A stretch of 18,788 bases of DNA, taken from NCBI GenBank assembly GCA_002407045.1, contig DHKB01000068.1, positions 1-18,788 of the forward strand, read 5' to 3'. The DNA is from Candidatus Bruticola papionis. GTDB taxonomy: Bacteria; Vulcanimicrobiota; Xenobia; Xenobiales; Xenobiaceae. A program made the position numbers and the translations under genes. The notes beneath the pieces are model-generated. The model saw only the letters and a program-made list of their open reading frames with translations. It was not told the DNA's origin and ran no database searches. This document shows positions 1-7,237 of the stretch, one piece after another; position 1 is the stretch's first letter, and every line of letters begins with the position of its first letter.

Positions 1-31
1 TCAACTTGATTTTACAATTAACATTAGAAAA

Positions 32-1030
32 ATGCTAAATCAAACTTGTCCTGAATTATATTTAGCTCCTATGGCTGGGCTAACTGATTTGCCTTTTCGC
101 GAACTTTGTCGCCAATATGGCTGCGTAGCTGGAACTTTTGTACCTATGATTGGAGCAACCGCTCTTTTACATAAAAGCAGTCGTCCACACACTTTGGCTC
201 TTTTGGATTGGAAAGAGAGTGAGCAAGATCGTCAAGTGCAAATTTTTGGCTCGTCGGCGGTAGAACTTTATCAAGCAAGTCGCCTACTTATAGAGCTTGG
301 CGCATCTGGATTGAATCTAAATATGGGCTGTCAAATGCCTAAAATAATAAAAAATGGCGCTGGAGCAGCTCTTTTGCGCGACTTAAATTTAGCTAAAGGT
401 GCTATTTCAGCTTGCGTAAAAGCTGCTGATAGCAAAGTTCCGGTTACTGTCAAGCTCAGGCTCGGTTGGGACAGTTTTAATACAATAGAACTTTTAAGCC
501 AACTTCGAAACTTAGGTGTTAGTAAAGTGTTTATGCATGGTCGTTTGGCATCTGATAAATTCTCCGGCCCTATACGCGTAGATAAATTAAAAATTGCCGC
601 CCAAAGCTCGTCAGTACCTTTTTATGTTAATGGCGATATCTCCGATTGCTATTCCGCTTCTCAAATGGCCGCTTTGCCCAATTGCTGCGGCCTAATGATT
701 GGTAGGGCTGCTTTAGGGCGTCCTTTTATTTTCGCTGAGTTGGCTGCCTATTTTGCTTATCGTGCCCAAGTTGGCGGCGAATTGGCAATAGCAAATAAAG
801 CCTTGGTGGCTAAATCGAGACAAAGGCCATTATTGCTACAGAAAATAGCTGCTGTGCAAAAACATATCGCCTTAGCTGAGCGATATACCAATAGCGATGA
901 ATTAACGACAATTCGCCGCTTGCGTCGCCATTTGAGCGCTTATAATTGCCTGTCGCCTGAAATTATGTCAGCTGTGACATTTGCTCAGCTTAAGCGCTTG
1001 GTAGATGCTGAGGCTGAGTCTTTTTCTTAG
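32..1030 (+). CDS. dus: tRNA-dihydrouridine synthase (Dus family, DusB-like)
   Basis: This is an FMN-dependent enzyme that reduces uridine to dihydrouridine in the tRNA D-loop, acting in the cytosol. The 332-residue chain has the Dus TIM-barrel landmarks in order: APMAGLTD at 12-19 (FMN site), NMGC at 97-100 with the catalytic Cys100, KLRLGWD from 141, MHGR at 158-161, NGDI at 180-183, and the phosphate-binding MIGRAALGRP near 222. Length is normal for DusB-like members. The residue after the catalytic Cys is Gln where the family usually has Pro. The ATG at 32 gives the expected short lead before APMAG, but its ribosome site is weak and the frame is open to the left edge of the window, so a slightly longer N-terminus cannot be excluded. 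The gene converges on the FAD-protein gene with no bases between the two stop codons. The family call is firm; the DusA/B/C subgroup is not. Confidence 0.95.
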   Translation: MLNQTCPELYLAPMAGLTDLPFRELCRQYGCVAGTFVPMIGATALLHKSSRPHTLALLDWKESEQDRQVQIFGSSAVELYQASRLLIELGASGLNLNMGCQMPKIIKNGAGAALLRDLNLAKGAISACVKAADSKVPVTVKLRLGWDSFNTIELLSQLRNLGVSKVFMHGRLASDKFSGPIRVDKLKIAAQSSSVPFYVNGDISDCYSASQMAALPNCCGLMIGRAALGRPFIFAELAAYFAYRAQVGGELAIANKALVAKSRQRPLLLQKIAAVQKHIALAERYTNSDELTTIRRLRRHLSAYNCLSPEIMSAVTFAQLKRLVDAEAESFS

Positions 1031-2752
1031 CTAAGGTAGATGGCGCAAAGCGAGGCCAACTTTCTCTGCTGCTTGCCATCCGTTATCGAATGATTGAGCA
1101 AAATTAGGACAAGCACAAAGATCGGTTAGAGCTAAATGTAAGTGGTTAAGGCGCTTAGCATTTTCGCTTAGGCTCAGTTTAGATTGGCTTTTTCCTGGCA
1201 AGGCTGCTTGGAAAGGCCCAAAATTAGCAGTCCAAAATTCGTGGCTTTGCTCAGTAAAATTATCTATAAAAGGAGTTGTTTCTGTACTAATTTGAGCAAA
1301 ACAATCGGCCAAACGATTAGCTTCCAATTTTTCAGGGCTGCGACGCAATAGCACAGTATGTTGGTGGGGTAGAGAACTCTTTCTTTGGCATCGGCTATCG
1401 GCATAAATTATAGAAGGATGGTTATTCAATCGACTTATAAAAGCTGGAGGAGCATTTAAAAACTTTTGGTTGTAATTTAAAGGCTCCAACTTAGTTTGAA
1501 AGGCTATAGCATTCCAAAAAATAAGTCGATCTTTTAATTGTAAATTCAACAATTTAGCCAAGTTAATTGCTGAGCTAGCAAAAACTATTTCTTTGGCAAT
1601 AAGGCGCTCCCGTCGCTGCTCTTTTAAATTTAGACATAAAAGTTCGACCTTTTGACTATCTTCTTGCCAAGAGGCGATATGGGTAGAAGTTCTTATAAGT
1701 GGTTGTAAATTTTTATAAAGCGGCTCTAAAAGTCTGGCACAGCCTTTTTCCCAAGTAAGAAAAAGCCTTTGCGGCTTGGTTAAGCGTATTTTGTCGCGGC
1801 AAAGTTGATATATGCCTGCCCAAGCCGAAATTTGTGAAATAGTTAAGCCGCTTTCTGAGCAAACTATTCTGTTGATAAATTGCTCGACATTTTCGGCTAA
1901 AAGATGTTTCTGTTGCAAATATTCTTTGAGGGTGAGCTGTTCTAGAGCTTTGGCTTCTACGGAAACTAAACTTTGAGGTGCGGTAAAATATAACTTACCG
2001 TCACGGCCGCGCTTATGCTCCATATGTTCCAAAAAGTTATCAAAATTTTCGGCAAATAAACGCTCATCTTTGGCATTTTGCTGGGGTAAATCAGTACTAT
2101 CATAATTGCCAAAAAACCAACGACCGGCATTTAGTAAACGCTCTTGAGGATAAAAAGCCAAAGCTTCACTGGCGTATTGAGCTCTTCCAGCAGCGTCAAA
2201 TTTTTCTATTATTTTTTGATCTTGCAAAAAATTGAGTAAATTTTCGTCATTGCCATCGGGAATAGATAAGCGACTGGCAGCCCAAGGAACATTTTGAGTT
2301 AAATAACCTGAGTAACTACGTCCTTGACAAGAATCAAAACTTTTAGTGCTTCCGCCCGGCCTATTGCAACTATCCAGCAAGATAATGTTGTCGACGCCCA
2401 GATCTAAAAGGCGGTTGGCACAAACTAAACCTGCTGGGCCAGTTCCGATTATAGCTACGTCTGTATAAGTAACTTTGTTACTTAAAGGCCAAGCGGAAAA
2501 GTTATCTTTAGAGTGGGCTTGAGTAAAATAAAAAGCATTTTCTCGGCGCCAATACCAAGTATCTGGGCCACAACTTAGCCTAGCCCAGCCGTTATAGTCG
2601 TTATGATCTATATTGTCTAGATTGGCAAGATTTTGGTCATTTACACGAGGATTGTTAAGAGAACTAGCAAGCTCACAGCCACTTCCAGAAAGGGCCAGTA
2701 ATCCCAAACAACTCATTAGCGAAGTTTTCAAAAAAGTTCGTCTGGAAATCAT
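1031..2752 (-). CDS. Tat-exported FAD-dependent amine oxidase-like lipoprotein
   Basis: This 573-residue flavoprotein begins with a twin-arginine signal (SRRTFLK at 3-9), a hydrophobic stretch, and a lipobox-like LSGSGC ending at Cys26. It therefore probably folds with FAD inside the cell and is then exported and lipid-anchored. The Rossmann FAD motif is GTGPAG at 103-108, followed by an acidic ribose-binding residue (Asp127) and RPGG at 131-134, as in the monoamine/polyamine oxidase (NAD_binding_8/amino oxidase) group. The C-terminus ends with an FAD-closing segment (FDNGWQAAEKVG). The start ATG lies inside the end of the upstream aminopropyltransferase gene (ATGA overlap), indicating translational coupling. 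From this context the inferred substrate is an amine made or carried by that membrane enzyme; the sequence does not prove it. Residues 30-95, between signal and Rossmann motif, match nothing I recognise. Confidence 0.82.
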   Translation of the reverse strand: MISRRTFLKTSLMSCLGLLALSGSGCELASSLNNPRVNDQNLANLDNIDHNDYNGWARLSCGPDTWYWRRENAFYFTQAHSKDNFSAWPLSNKVTYTDVAIIGTGPAGLVCANRLLDLGVDNIILLDSCNRPGGSTKSFDSCQGRSYSGYLTQNVPWAASRLSIPDGNDENLLNFLQDQKIIEKFDAAGRAQYASEALAFYPQERLLNAGRWFFGNYDSTDLPQQNAKDERLFAENFDNFLEHMEHKRGRDGKLYFTAPQSLVSVEAKALEQLTLKEYLQQKHLLAENVEQFINRIVCSESGLTISQISAWAGIYQLCRDKIRLTKPQRLFLTWEKGCARLLEPLYKNLQPLIRTSTHIASWQEDSQKVELLCLNLKEQRRERLIAKEIVFASSAINLAKLLNLQLKDRLIFWNAIAFQTKLEPLNYNQKFLNAPPAFISRLNNHPSIIYADSRCQRKSSLPHQHTVLLRRSPEKLEANRLADCFAQISTETTPFIDNFTEQSHEFWTANFGPFQAALPGKSQSKLSLSENAKRLNHLHLALTDLCACPNFAQSFDNGWQAAEKVGLALRHLP

Positions 2753-4245
2753 TGTTCCATTGTCTGCCAGTCTTTGTCGTAATAGTGGACTAAAATTTGA
2801 TTATGAAGTTGATTTATTTCTGTAGGCACATAAGCCATATCTTTAGGTAAAGCAAACATAGCTTTAGTAAATTCTGGCGTCAAAAAGCGAAAGCCTAAGC
2901 ACTTAGGAATATCGATTTTCTTGTGGGTAAAAAGGCAAAAGCCCCACTCACCAAAAGAGGGAACGTTGACATGATAGGGCTTTACAGCTACTCCGGTGCT
3001 AGCCAAAGTGTTGATAATACACCAATAAGATTGGCGAGCAAAGTAAGGAGAAGTGCACTGAATAGAACCGGCTCCATCAGGCTTCAAATGGGAAGTTAGC
3101 TTGCGAAAAAAATTGCGTGTATAAAGTTTACCTACAGAAAAATTGCTAGGATCGGGAAAATCGACCAAAATAACATCATAAAGATCGCGGCAACCGTCTA
3201 TCCAAATAAAAGCATCTTGGTTAAAAATGCTCAATTTTGAAGAGTTGAGTGAATTATTATTGAGCGAAGTAAGTAAGGGATGCTGACTGAAAAGGTTGGT
3301 CATTTCTGGATCAAGATCGACCAAATCTATATGTTTAACTCGAGGATCGCGCAAGAGCTCGCGAGCAGCCATACCATCTCCGCCTCCTAAAATCAACACT
3401 TTATCGGCAGATTTGGCCGCTTTTAAAGGTGGGAGAGTCAGGGACTCGTGATATCGGCTTTCATCTTGGGAAGAGAATTGCAAGTTATTATTCAAATAGA
3501 GGCGTACGTCACTATTGCGGCGAGTAACAATAAGGCGCTGATATTGGCTTTGACGGGAAATAATGATGCTGTCAGTATAAAGCGACTCTTCAGCCAATCT
3601 GGTTATGCGGTTGGCTGCAATAAACGTAGAAATTAAGAGCAAAGCGGCTAAAGTGGCTTCGCAAGTGAGACGGCGACGCTCATTTTGATGTATAGGGAAA
3701 AGATATAAAAAGCCTATAGCTACTAAGACATTGATGAATCCGAAAAAAGCAGAAGTGCGGATTAGACCCAGGTAGGGAACGAAAAGGAGCGGGAAGAGCA
3801 AGGAAGCTATCAAGGAACCTATGTAATCCAAAGAGAGAACTTGACTGAGCAGCTCTTTAAATTCCAATTTGTCTTTAAGTATGCGCAACAGCATAGGAAC
3901 TTCTAAACCGCTCAGCAGACCAATTATGCTAACGACAGCATAAAGAATAAAGCGGAAACTGCTGGCATTGGTGTAGCCGAAAGTAAGGAAAAGCAAAGCG
4001 CCAGACAGGCCTCCGCAAGTTCCTATCGTGAGTTGTAAACGCACAAATTTTGTATTCAGATCTTTTTCTATAAACTTGCTCAGCCAAGAACCTAGGCCTA
4101 AGGCAAACATATAGGTGCCGATGACTGTAGAAAATTGCAGTACCGAATCACCTAAAAGATAACTGGCCAAAGTACCGGCCAAAAGTTCATAAATCAGGCT
4201 GCAAGTAGCAACCACAAAAACTGAGATAAGAATTAGTGCGTGCAT
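2749..4245 (-). CDS. Membrane-bound aminopropyltransferase (spermidine synthase-like)
   Basis: This 498-residue protein has two parts. Residues 1-215 hold about seven hydrophobic helices (near 3-30, 35-58, 70-92, 97-120, 142-165, 166-186 and 197-213). Residues 230-498 are a spermidine-synthase fold facing the cytosol. Visible SpeE motifs are YQRLIV at 235-240, LYLNNNLQFSSQDE from 249, RYHE at 264-267, the AdoMet-type loop GGGDG at 287-291, VDLDPEM at 309-315, and the acidic catalytic segment VDFPDP at 361-366. The expected donor is decarboxylated AdoMet, supplied by the nearby speD. The acceptor is unknown and, given the membrane part, may be a membrane-located amine rather than putrescine. 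The ATG at 4245 has only a weak ribosome site; it follows the 64-residue gene by 57 bases and overlaps the FAD-protein gene by 4 bases. The family is well recognised as membrane-fused SpeE homologues; the precise reaction is not established. Confidence 0.9.
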   Translation of the reverse strand: MHALILISVFVVATCSLIYELLAGTLASYLLGDSVLQFSTVIGTYMFALGLGSWLSKFIEKDLNTKFVRLQLTIGTCGGLSGALLFLTFGYTNASSFRFILYAVVSIIGLLSGLEVPMLLRILKDKLEFKELLSQVLSLDYIGSLIASLLFPLLFVPYLGLIRTSAFFGFINVLVAIGFLYLFPIHQNERRRLTCEATLAALLLISTFIAANRITRLAEESLYTDSIIISRQSQYQRLIVTRRNSDVRLYLNNNLQFSSQDESRYHESLTLPPLKAAKSADKVLILGGGDGMAARELLRDPRVKHIDLVDLDPEMTNLFSQHPLLTSLNNNSLNSSKLSIFNQDAFIWIDGCRDLYDVILVDFPDPSNFSVGKLYTRNFFRKLTSHLKPDGAGSIQCTSPYFARQSYWCIINTLASTGVAVKPYHVNVPSFGEWGFCLFTHKKIDIPKCLGFRFLTPEFTKAMFALPKDMAYVPTEINQLHNQILVHYYDKDWQTMEQ

Positions 4246-4302
4246 GGTATTTATTGTGGAATAGGAAAATAGTTGCTTAAACTGGGCTTGGTGTGAAGTA
4301 GT

Positions 4303-4497
4303 CTATTTCCCGGTAAAAACAGTGTGGAAAAAGCCTCCGTGGGCACTGCGATTGTTGCGGACGGTTCGTCCAGGCGTTTTGGAATCGTCAGTTTGCTCAG
4401 TTGGATCGATAGGCAAACAGCCAAAAAATTGGCAAATGATAAATAATAACCCCAAGGACCAGCAAATTATGGCATACCATCGTCTGAACATAATCAT
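4303..4497 (-). CDS. Small membrane-anchored protein of unknown function
   Basis: A 64-residue protein that I do not recognise. A clear AAAGGAG lies just before the start; it sits only 3 bases from the ATG at 4497 but 9 bases from the in-frame ATG at 4491, so the start may be residue 3. The N-terminus is one hydrophobic helix (about residues 6-27) with Cys12, Cys22 and Cys27; the last could be lipidated but fits the lipobox consensus poorly. The rest is polar, basic and Gly/His-containing, ending in HGGFFHTVFTGK, so it would be a short extracytoplasmic or cytosolic tail. It lies between the DUF4178 gene and the membrane aminopropyltransferase gene in the same orientation, and is probably co-transcribed with them. 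Its position suggests an accessory subunit or a substrate of that system; this is inference only. Confidence 0.65.
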   Translation of the reverse strand: MIMFRRWYAIICWSLGLLFIICQFFGCLPIDPTEQTDDSKTPGRTVRNNRSAHGGFFHTVFTGK

Positions 4498-4555
4498 TTT
4501 CTCCTTTCTTGCAAGTAAATAATATGTCTATTACTTAGTATAATTAAAATACGCC

Positions 4556-4577
4556 AGCTGAGAAGAATGTGTCAGCT
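4556..4577 (-). promoter_or_regulatory. Intercistronic hairpin in the DUF4178 operon
   Basis: Read on the minus strand, AGCTGA pairs with TCAGCT across a 10-base loop, beginning in the TAA stop codon of the DUF4178 gene and followed by an AT-rich stretch (GGCGTATTTTAATT). It may be a weak terminator, or a processing or stability element that sets the ratio between the DUF4178 gene and the genes after it. The stem is only 6 pairs and there is no clean T-run, so true termination is doubtful. Confidence 0.3.
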
Positions 4578-6580
4578 TAGTCGTCATCGTCGCCGCAATG
4601 ATCGCTATTGGACCAGCGCTCGGTATTTTCGCTAAAGTATCTAATCCCATACCAAGCTGGAACTATAGCCAAAAGCAATTCCAGAATAAGCCAAAACGTC
4701 CAAAAAGGTACGTTGCGATTGACCGTTACGTTGTAAGAAAGGAATACTGTGCCTGCTCCATAATTGCGGTAGGTACTAAGAGGGGTATCTTTAGTGACGA
4801 TCTGGCCCATTTCATCGTTGCCTAAGCCAATGCGCGGAGTAATGCGCAAACGATATTGACCTCCAGGCACACTGGGAATAAAAATAGAAACTGGGTTTTT
4901 GCCTCCTTGCTCGCCACCTTCTTTCCAATAATCTCCCACTGCTTCAAAAGATCTCGCCTCGTTAGTTTTGACATTGACTAAAGTAGTGTTATATTCAATC
5001 CACGCTGGGGGCTGACAATAAAATTTATAGGTTAAGCTCAAATTGCCAAAGCTGCCGGGCACTTCAAATTCTTCGCTGACAAAAGAAGAGTCTTGGTTTG
5101 TGTATACTTTGGTTTCAAAGCTGGCAATTTCTGAGCTTCTACATAAAGCTAGCAAAACAAAAACTAGCATAAGAGCTGAAACGGCTACAAAGTGAATTAG
5201 TGAATTGCACAGCTTCCCTTGAACTCGACTGGGCTCAAGCATACCAATTTTACGACTGGCGCGATTGTAGGAAGGATCATTAAAAGCCTGGGCCATTTGT
5301 TCAGGACTTACGTAAACGCTCTTAGACCAAAAAATACCCTCACTGTTCAGTTCGGAGCATAAACCGTAGGGAGGAGCTATATAATCGGTCATATGGGAAG
5401 TTTCGTTTCTGACAACTAAATAAGGAAACTCGCCAATAACCGTTTCTACATGGCCGACATAAGAGGCGTAGTGTTTATAAGTTACGTTTTCGTAGCAAAT
5501 AGAACCGCCCTTATTGGCAGGCGACACAAAGCAGCGCTGCGCTCCGCTCCTTATGTATGGAACGTTGTGAATAATGTAATTCAAACTCCAGCTACCGTCG
5601 TTGTATTCTAAATAACGATAACCTTGCAAATCGTTGTAAAGGAGATACTCTTCCCAATATTCTTTGACACCGTCGTCTTTGGAATATTTTTTTTGAGCGC
5701 CAATAACGGTCCAAGTGATGCCCTCAAAGACAGCTTCAGTGCCTAAGGGGATACGCATGGCGTTTTTAGCCATGTTAGTTTCATATGTAAAGAGAAGCTT
5801 TACGCTATCATTGGAAAGATCTGAACAACTGCCGCAATATTCGCAAACGTAAGAACGGGCAATTTTGCCGCTCTTCAGTTCATGCGAAGCACCGCAGGAA
5901 GGGCACTTGAAAGTGCGGGCTGTTTCTGCACGACGGCGTACCATCTCTTCTTCATCGCGCAAGTTTTGGAAGTTAAAATCTTTAAAGTCTAAGTATTCGC
6001 CAATAAAAATTTCCGGATTTCCTTTGCCTGAGGCAAAATCGCTATAATCAATAGTGCCAGCTTTTCCGGAAAAACTTCTCAAGTCTATGTAGTATAAATC
6101 GTAGGATCCTTGCGGATCGAAGTTAAGCTCGCCTTCAAAGGCCGTTACCTGAGCCCTTCCTTTGTTGGCAATCATGTATCTTGTGCCTTTGTAATTAAAA
6201 ATAGATCCTATATCGGCACTATTAAAATCGGGATATTCTTCTATAGTATCTTCAACGGTGAGGCAATATTCACCGATAGATTCACTCAGCCAGCCTGTGT
6301 GTCCGTCGCTAAAAGCTACAAACCATTCGTTCCAATAACCGTCGCTTTGTACAGCTTGGGTACGGCCCAAAATTTCAAAAGACATGCCTTTGTAGGTGCC
6401 TGTAGTGCCAATTTTTAAAGGAGATGAATCGGCTTGAACGCAGGAAGCTTTGCCTATGTTTAGCACGTTCATATTTTGGCGCATGAGGACAGTCTGGCAA
6501 TATTCGCAAGTGGAATAGAGCGAGCTTTCTAACTTAAATACTACTGGATTCCCACAACTTGGGCAGTTTATGCTGAACAT
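4577..6580 (-). CDS. DUF4178 membrane protein with two zinc ribbons
   Basis: Numbered from the chosen ATG at 6580, this 667-residue protein has a zinc ribbon at its N-terminus (Cys6, Cys9, Cys25, Cys28), a first DUF4178 unit ending near the EYCLTVE segment, and a second ribbon (Cys226, Cys229, Cys246, Cys249) with a second DUF4178 unit around 280-350. A VSPEQMAQAF segment typical of the family follows. One membrane helix lies at 459-480, a beta-rich outside domain of about 140 residues at 482-623, a second helix at 626-649, and the tail ends in four aspartates. The frame runs 29 codons further up to a TTG at 6667, but that extension is Lys/Asn-rich, lacks a ribosome site, and family members normally start just before CPSCG; I prefer the ATG. 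DUF4178 genes are known to neighbour speD, DUF350 and membrane SpeE genes in many bacteria, and this context agrees, though no DUF350 gene is present here. Biochemical role unknown. Confidence 0.85.
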   Translation of the reverse strand: MFSINCPSCGNPVVFKLESSLYSTCEYCQTVLMRQNMNVLNIGKASCVQADSSPLKIGTTGTYKGMSFEILGRTQAVQSDGYWNEWFVAFSDGHTGWLSESIGEYCLTVEDTIEEYPDFNSADIGSIFNYKGTRYMIANKGRAQVTAFEGELNFDPQGSYDLYYIDLRSFSGKAGTIDYSDFASGKGNPEIFIGEYLDFKDFNFQNLRDEEEMVRRRAETARTFKCPSCGASHELKSGKIARSYVCEYCGSCSDLSNDSVKLLFTYETNMAKNAMRIPLGTEAVFEGITWTVIGAQKKYSKDDGVKEYWEEYLLYNDLQGYRYLEYNDGSWSLNYIIHNVPYIRSGAQRCFVSPANKGGSICYENVTYKHYASYVGHVETVIGEFPYLVVRNETSHMTDYIAPPYGLCSELNSEGIFWSKSVYVSPEQMAQAFNDPSYNRASRKIGMLEPSRVQGKLCNSLIHFVAVSALMLVFVLLALCRSSEIASFETKVYTNQDSSFVSEEFEVPGSFGNLSLTYKFYCQPPAWIEYNTTLVNVKTNEARSFEAVGDYWKEGGEQGGKNPVSIFIPSVPGGQYRLRITPRIGLGNDEMGQIVTKDTPLSTYRNYGAGTVFLSYNVTVNRNVPFWTFWLILELLLAIVPAWYGIRYFSENTERWSNSDHCGDDDD

Positions 6581-6698
6581 AAAGCCATGTTTCCCATATT
6601 TTCGGGCTAATTCCTTGTTTTGTTTATTTTGGGAAATTTTTAGAGAAAAATTTGCAAATTTTGGCAAAAGGGTCTAGAGTTTTGAGAAAAATTGTCGC

Positions 6699-6727
6699 TT
6701 TAGAAAAAAATAAGAGCGAAGTAACAA
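6699..6727 (-). promoter_or_regulatory. Candidate promoter for the DUF4178 operon
   Basis: On the minus strand, TTGTTA (6722-6727) and TCTAAA (6699-6704) are separated by 17 bases, each matching the sigma-70-type consensus at 4 of 6 positions. They lie in the divergent gap between the DUF4178 gene and speD. A transcript from here would carry a leader of roughly 110 bases before the ATG at 6580. This is a pattern match only, and the matching plus-strand promoter for speD is not clear. Confidence 0.3.
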
Positions 6728-6761
6728 GATTCGAGCCAAATTAAGTTCACGGAGAACAAAT

Positions 6762-7163
6762 ATGGAATTAAAGGCTTCTTGCGAAGCTACTTTAGGACAA
6801 CATATCATTGCTGAATTTTCGGAATGTAATTCAAATATATTGAGAGATTTAGCTTTTATTAGAGAAGCTTTATTTAAAGCGGCCGAAGTTGCCGAAGCTA
6901 CAGTTCTCGATTCTTCCTTTTACCATTTTGGTAATGGAGGAGTCAGCGGAGTAGTGATAATCGCCGAATCTCATTTATCAATTCATACCTGGCCGGAATG
7001 TGGCTACGCAGCTTGTGATTTTTACACTTGTGGCTCTAATATCAAACCGGAGGAGGCTTGCCGTTTCTTGGTAGAGCTTTTGCAATCTGGTCACGGAGAA
7101 TATTTAACTGTTAGGCGCGGAATTGATTGTGGAAAGAAACAATACGGGTACAAGATAGATTGA
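6762..7163 (+). CDS. speD: S-adenosylmethionine decarboxylase proenzyme
   Basis: This pyruvoyl-dependent enzyme decarboxylates AdoMet to give the aminopropyl donor for spermidine-type products. The 133-residue proenzyme is of the short SpeH-like class (as in Bacillus and Thermotoga). Self-cleavage is expected between Glu69 and Ser70 in AESHLSIHTWPE, where Ser70 becomes the pyruvoyl group. His75 and Cys90 (in FYTCG) stand at the spacing of the known processing and proton-donor residues of the Thermotoga enzyme (Ser63, His68, Cys83). Thus all catalytic residues are present. The start ATG follows a GGAG at good spacing. It is transcribed away from the DUF4178/aminopropyltransferase operon across a shared gap, which strongly suggests that its product feeds the membrane aminopropyltransferase. 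Confidence 0.95.
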   Translation: MELKASCEATLGQHIIAEFSECNSNILRDLAFIREALFKAAEVAEATVLDSSFYHFGNGGVSGVVIIAESHLSIHTWPECGYAACDFYTCGSNIKPEEACRFLVELLQSGHGEYLTVRRGIDCGKKQYGYKID

Positions 7164-7237
7164 AAAGGAATGGGACTTCACTTGTTGGAGTAGAATGTAT
7201 ATTACCGCAACGGATCTAGAGAAGGAGCAGGCAGAAA

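Noticed and set aside
4322..4522. Plus-strand frame opposite the 64-residue membrane peptide
   Set aside because: The minus-strand frame has AAAGGAG and a membrane helix and fits the operon direction; the plus frame has no ribosome site or recognisable sequence.
6110..6418. Plus-strand 102-residue frame inside the DUF4178 gene
   Set aside because: It lies opposite well-conserved DUF4178 coding sequence and shows no ribosome site or domain.
6581..6667. TTG start for the DUF4178 protein, adding 29 residues
   Set aside because: No ribosome site, Lys/Asn-rich composition like non-coding DNA, and family members start just before the first zinc ribbon; kept only as a lesser alternative.
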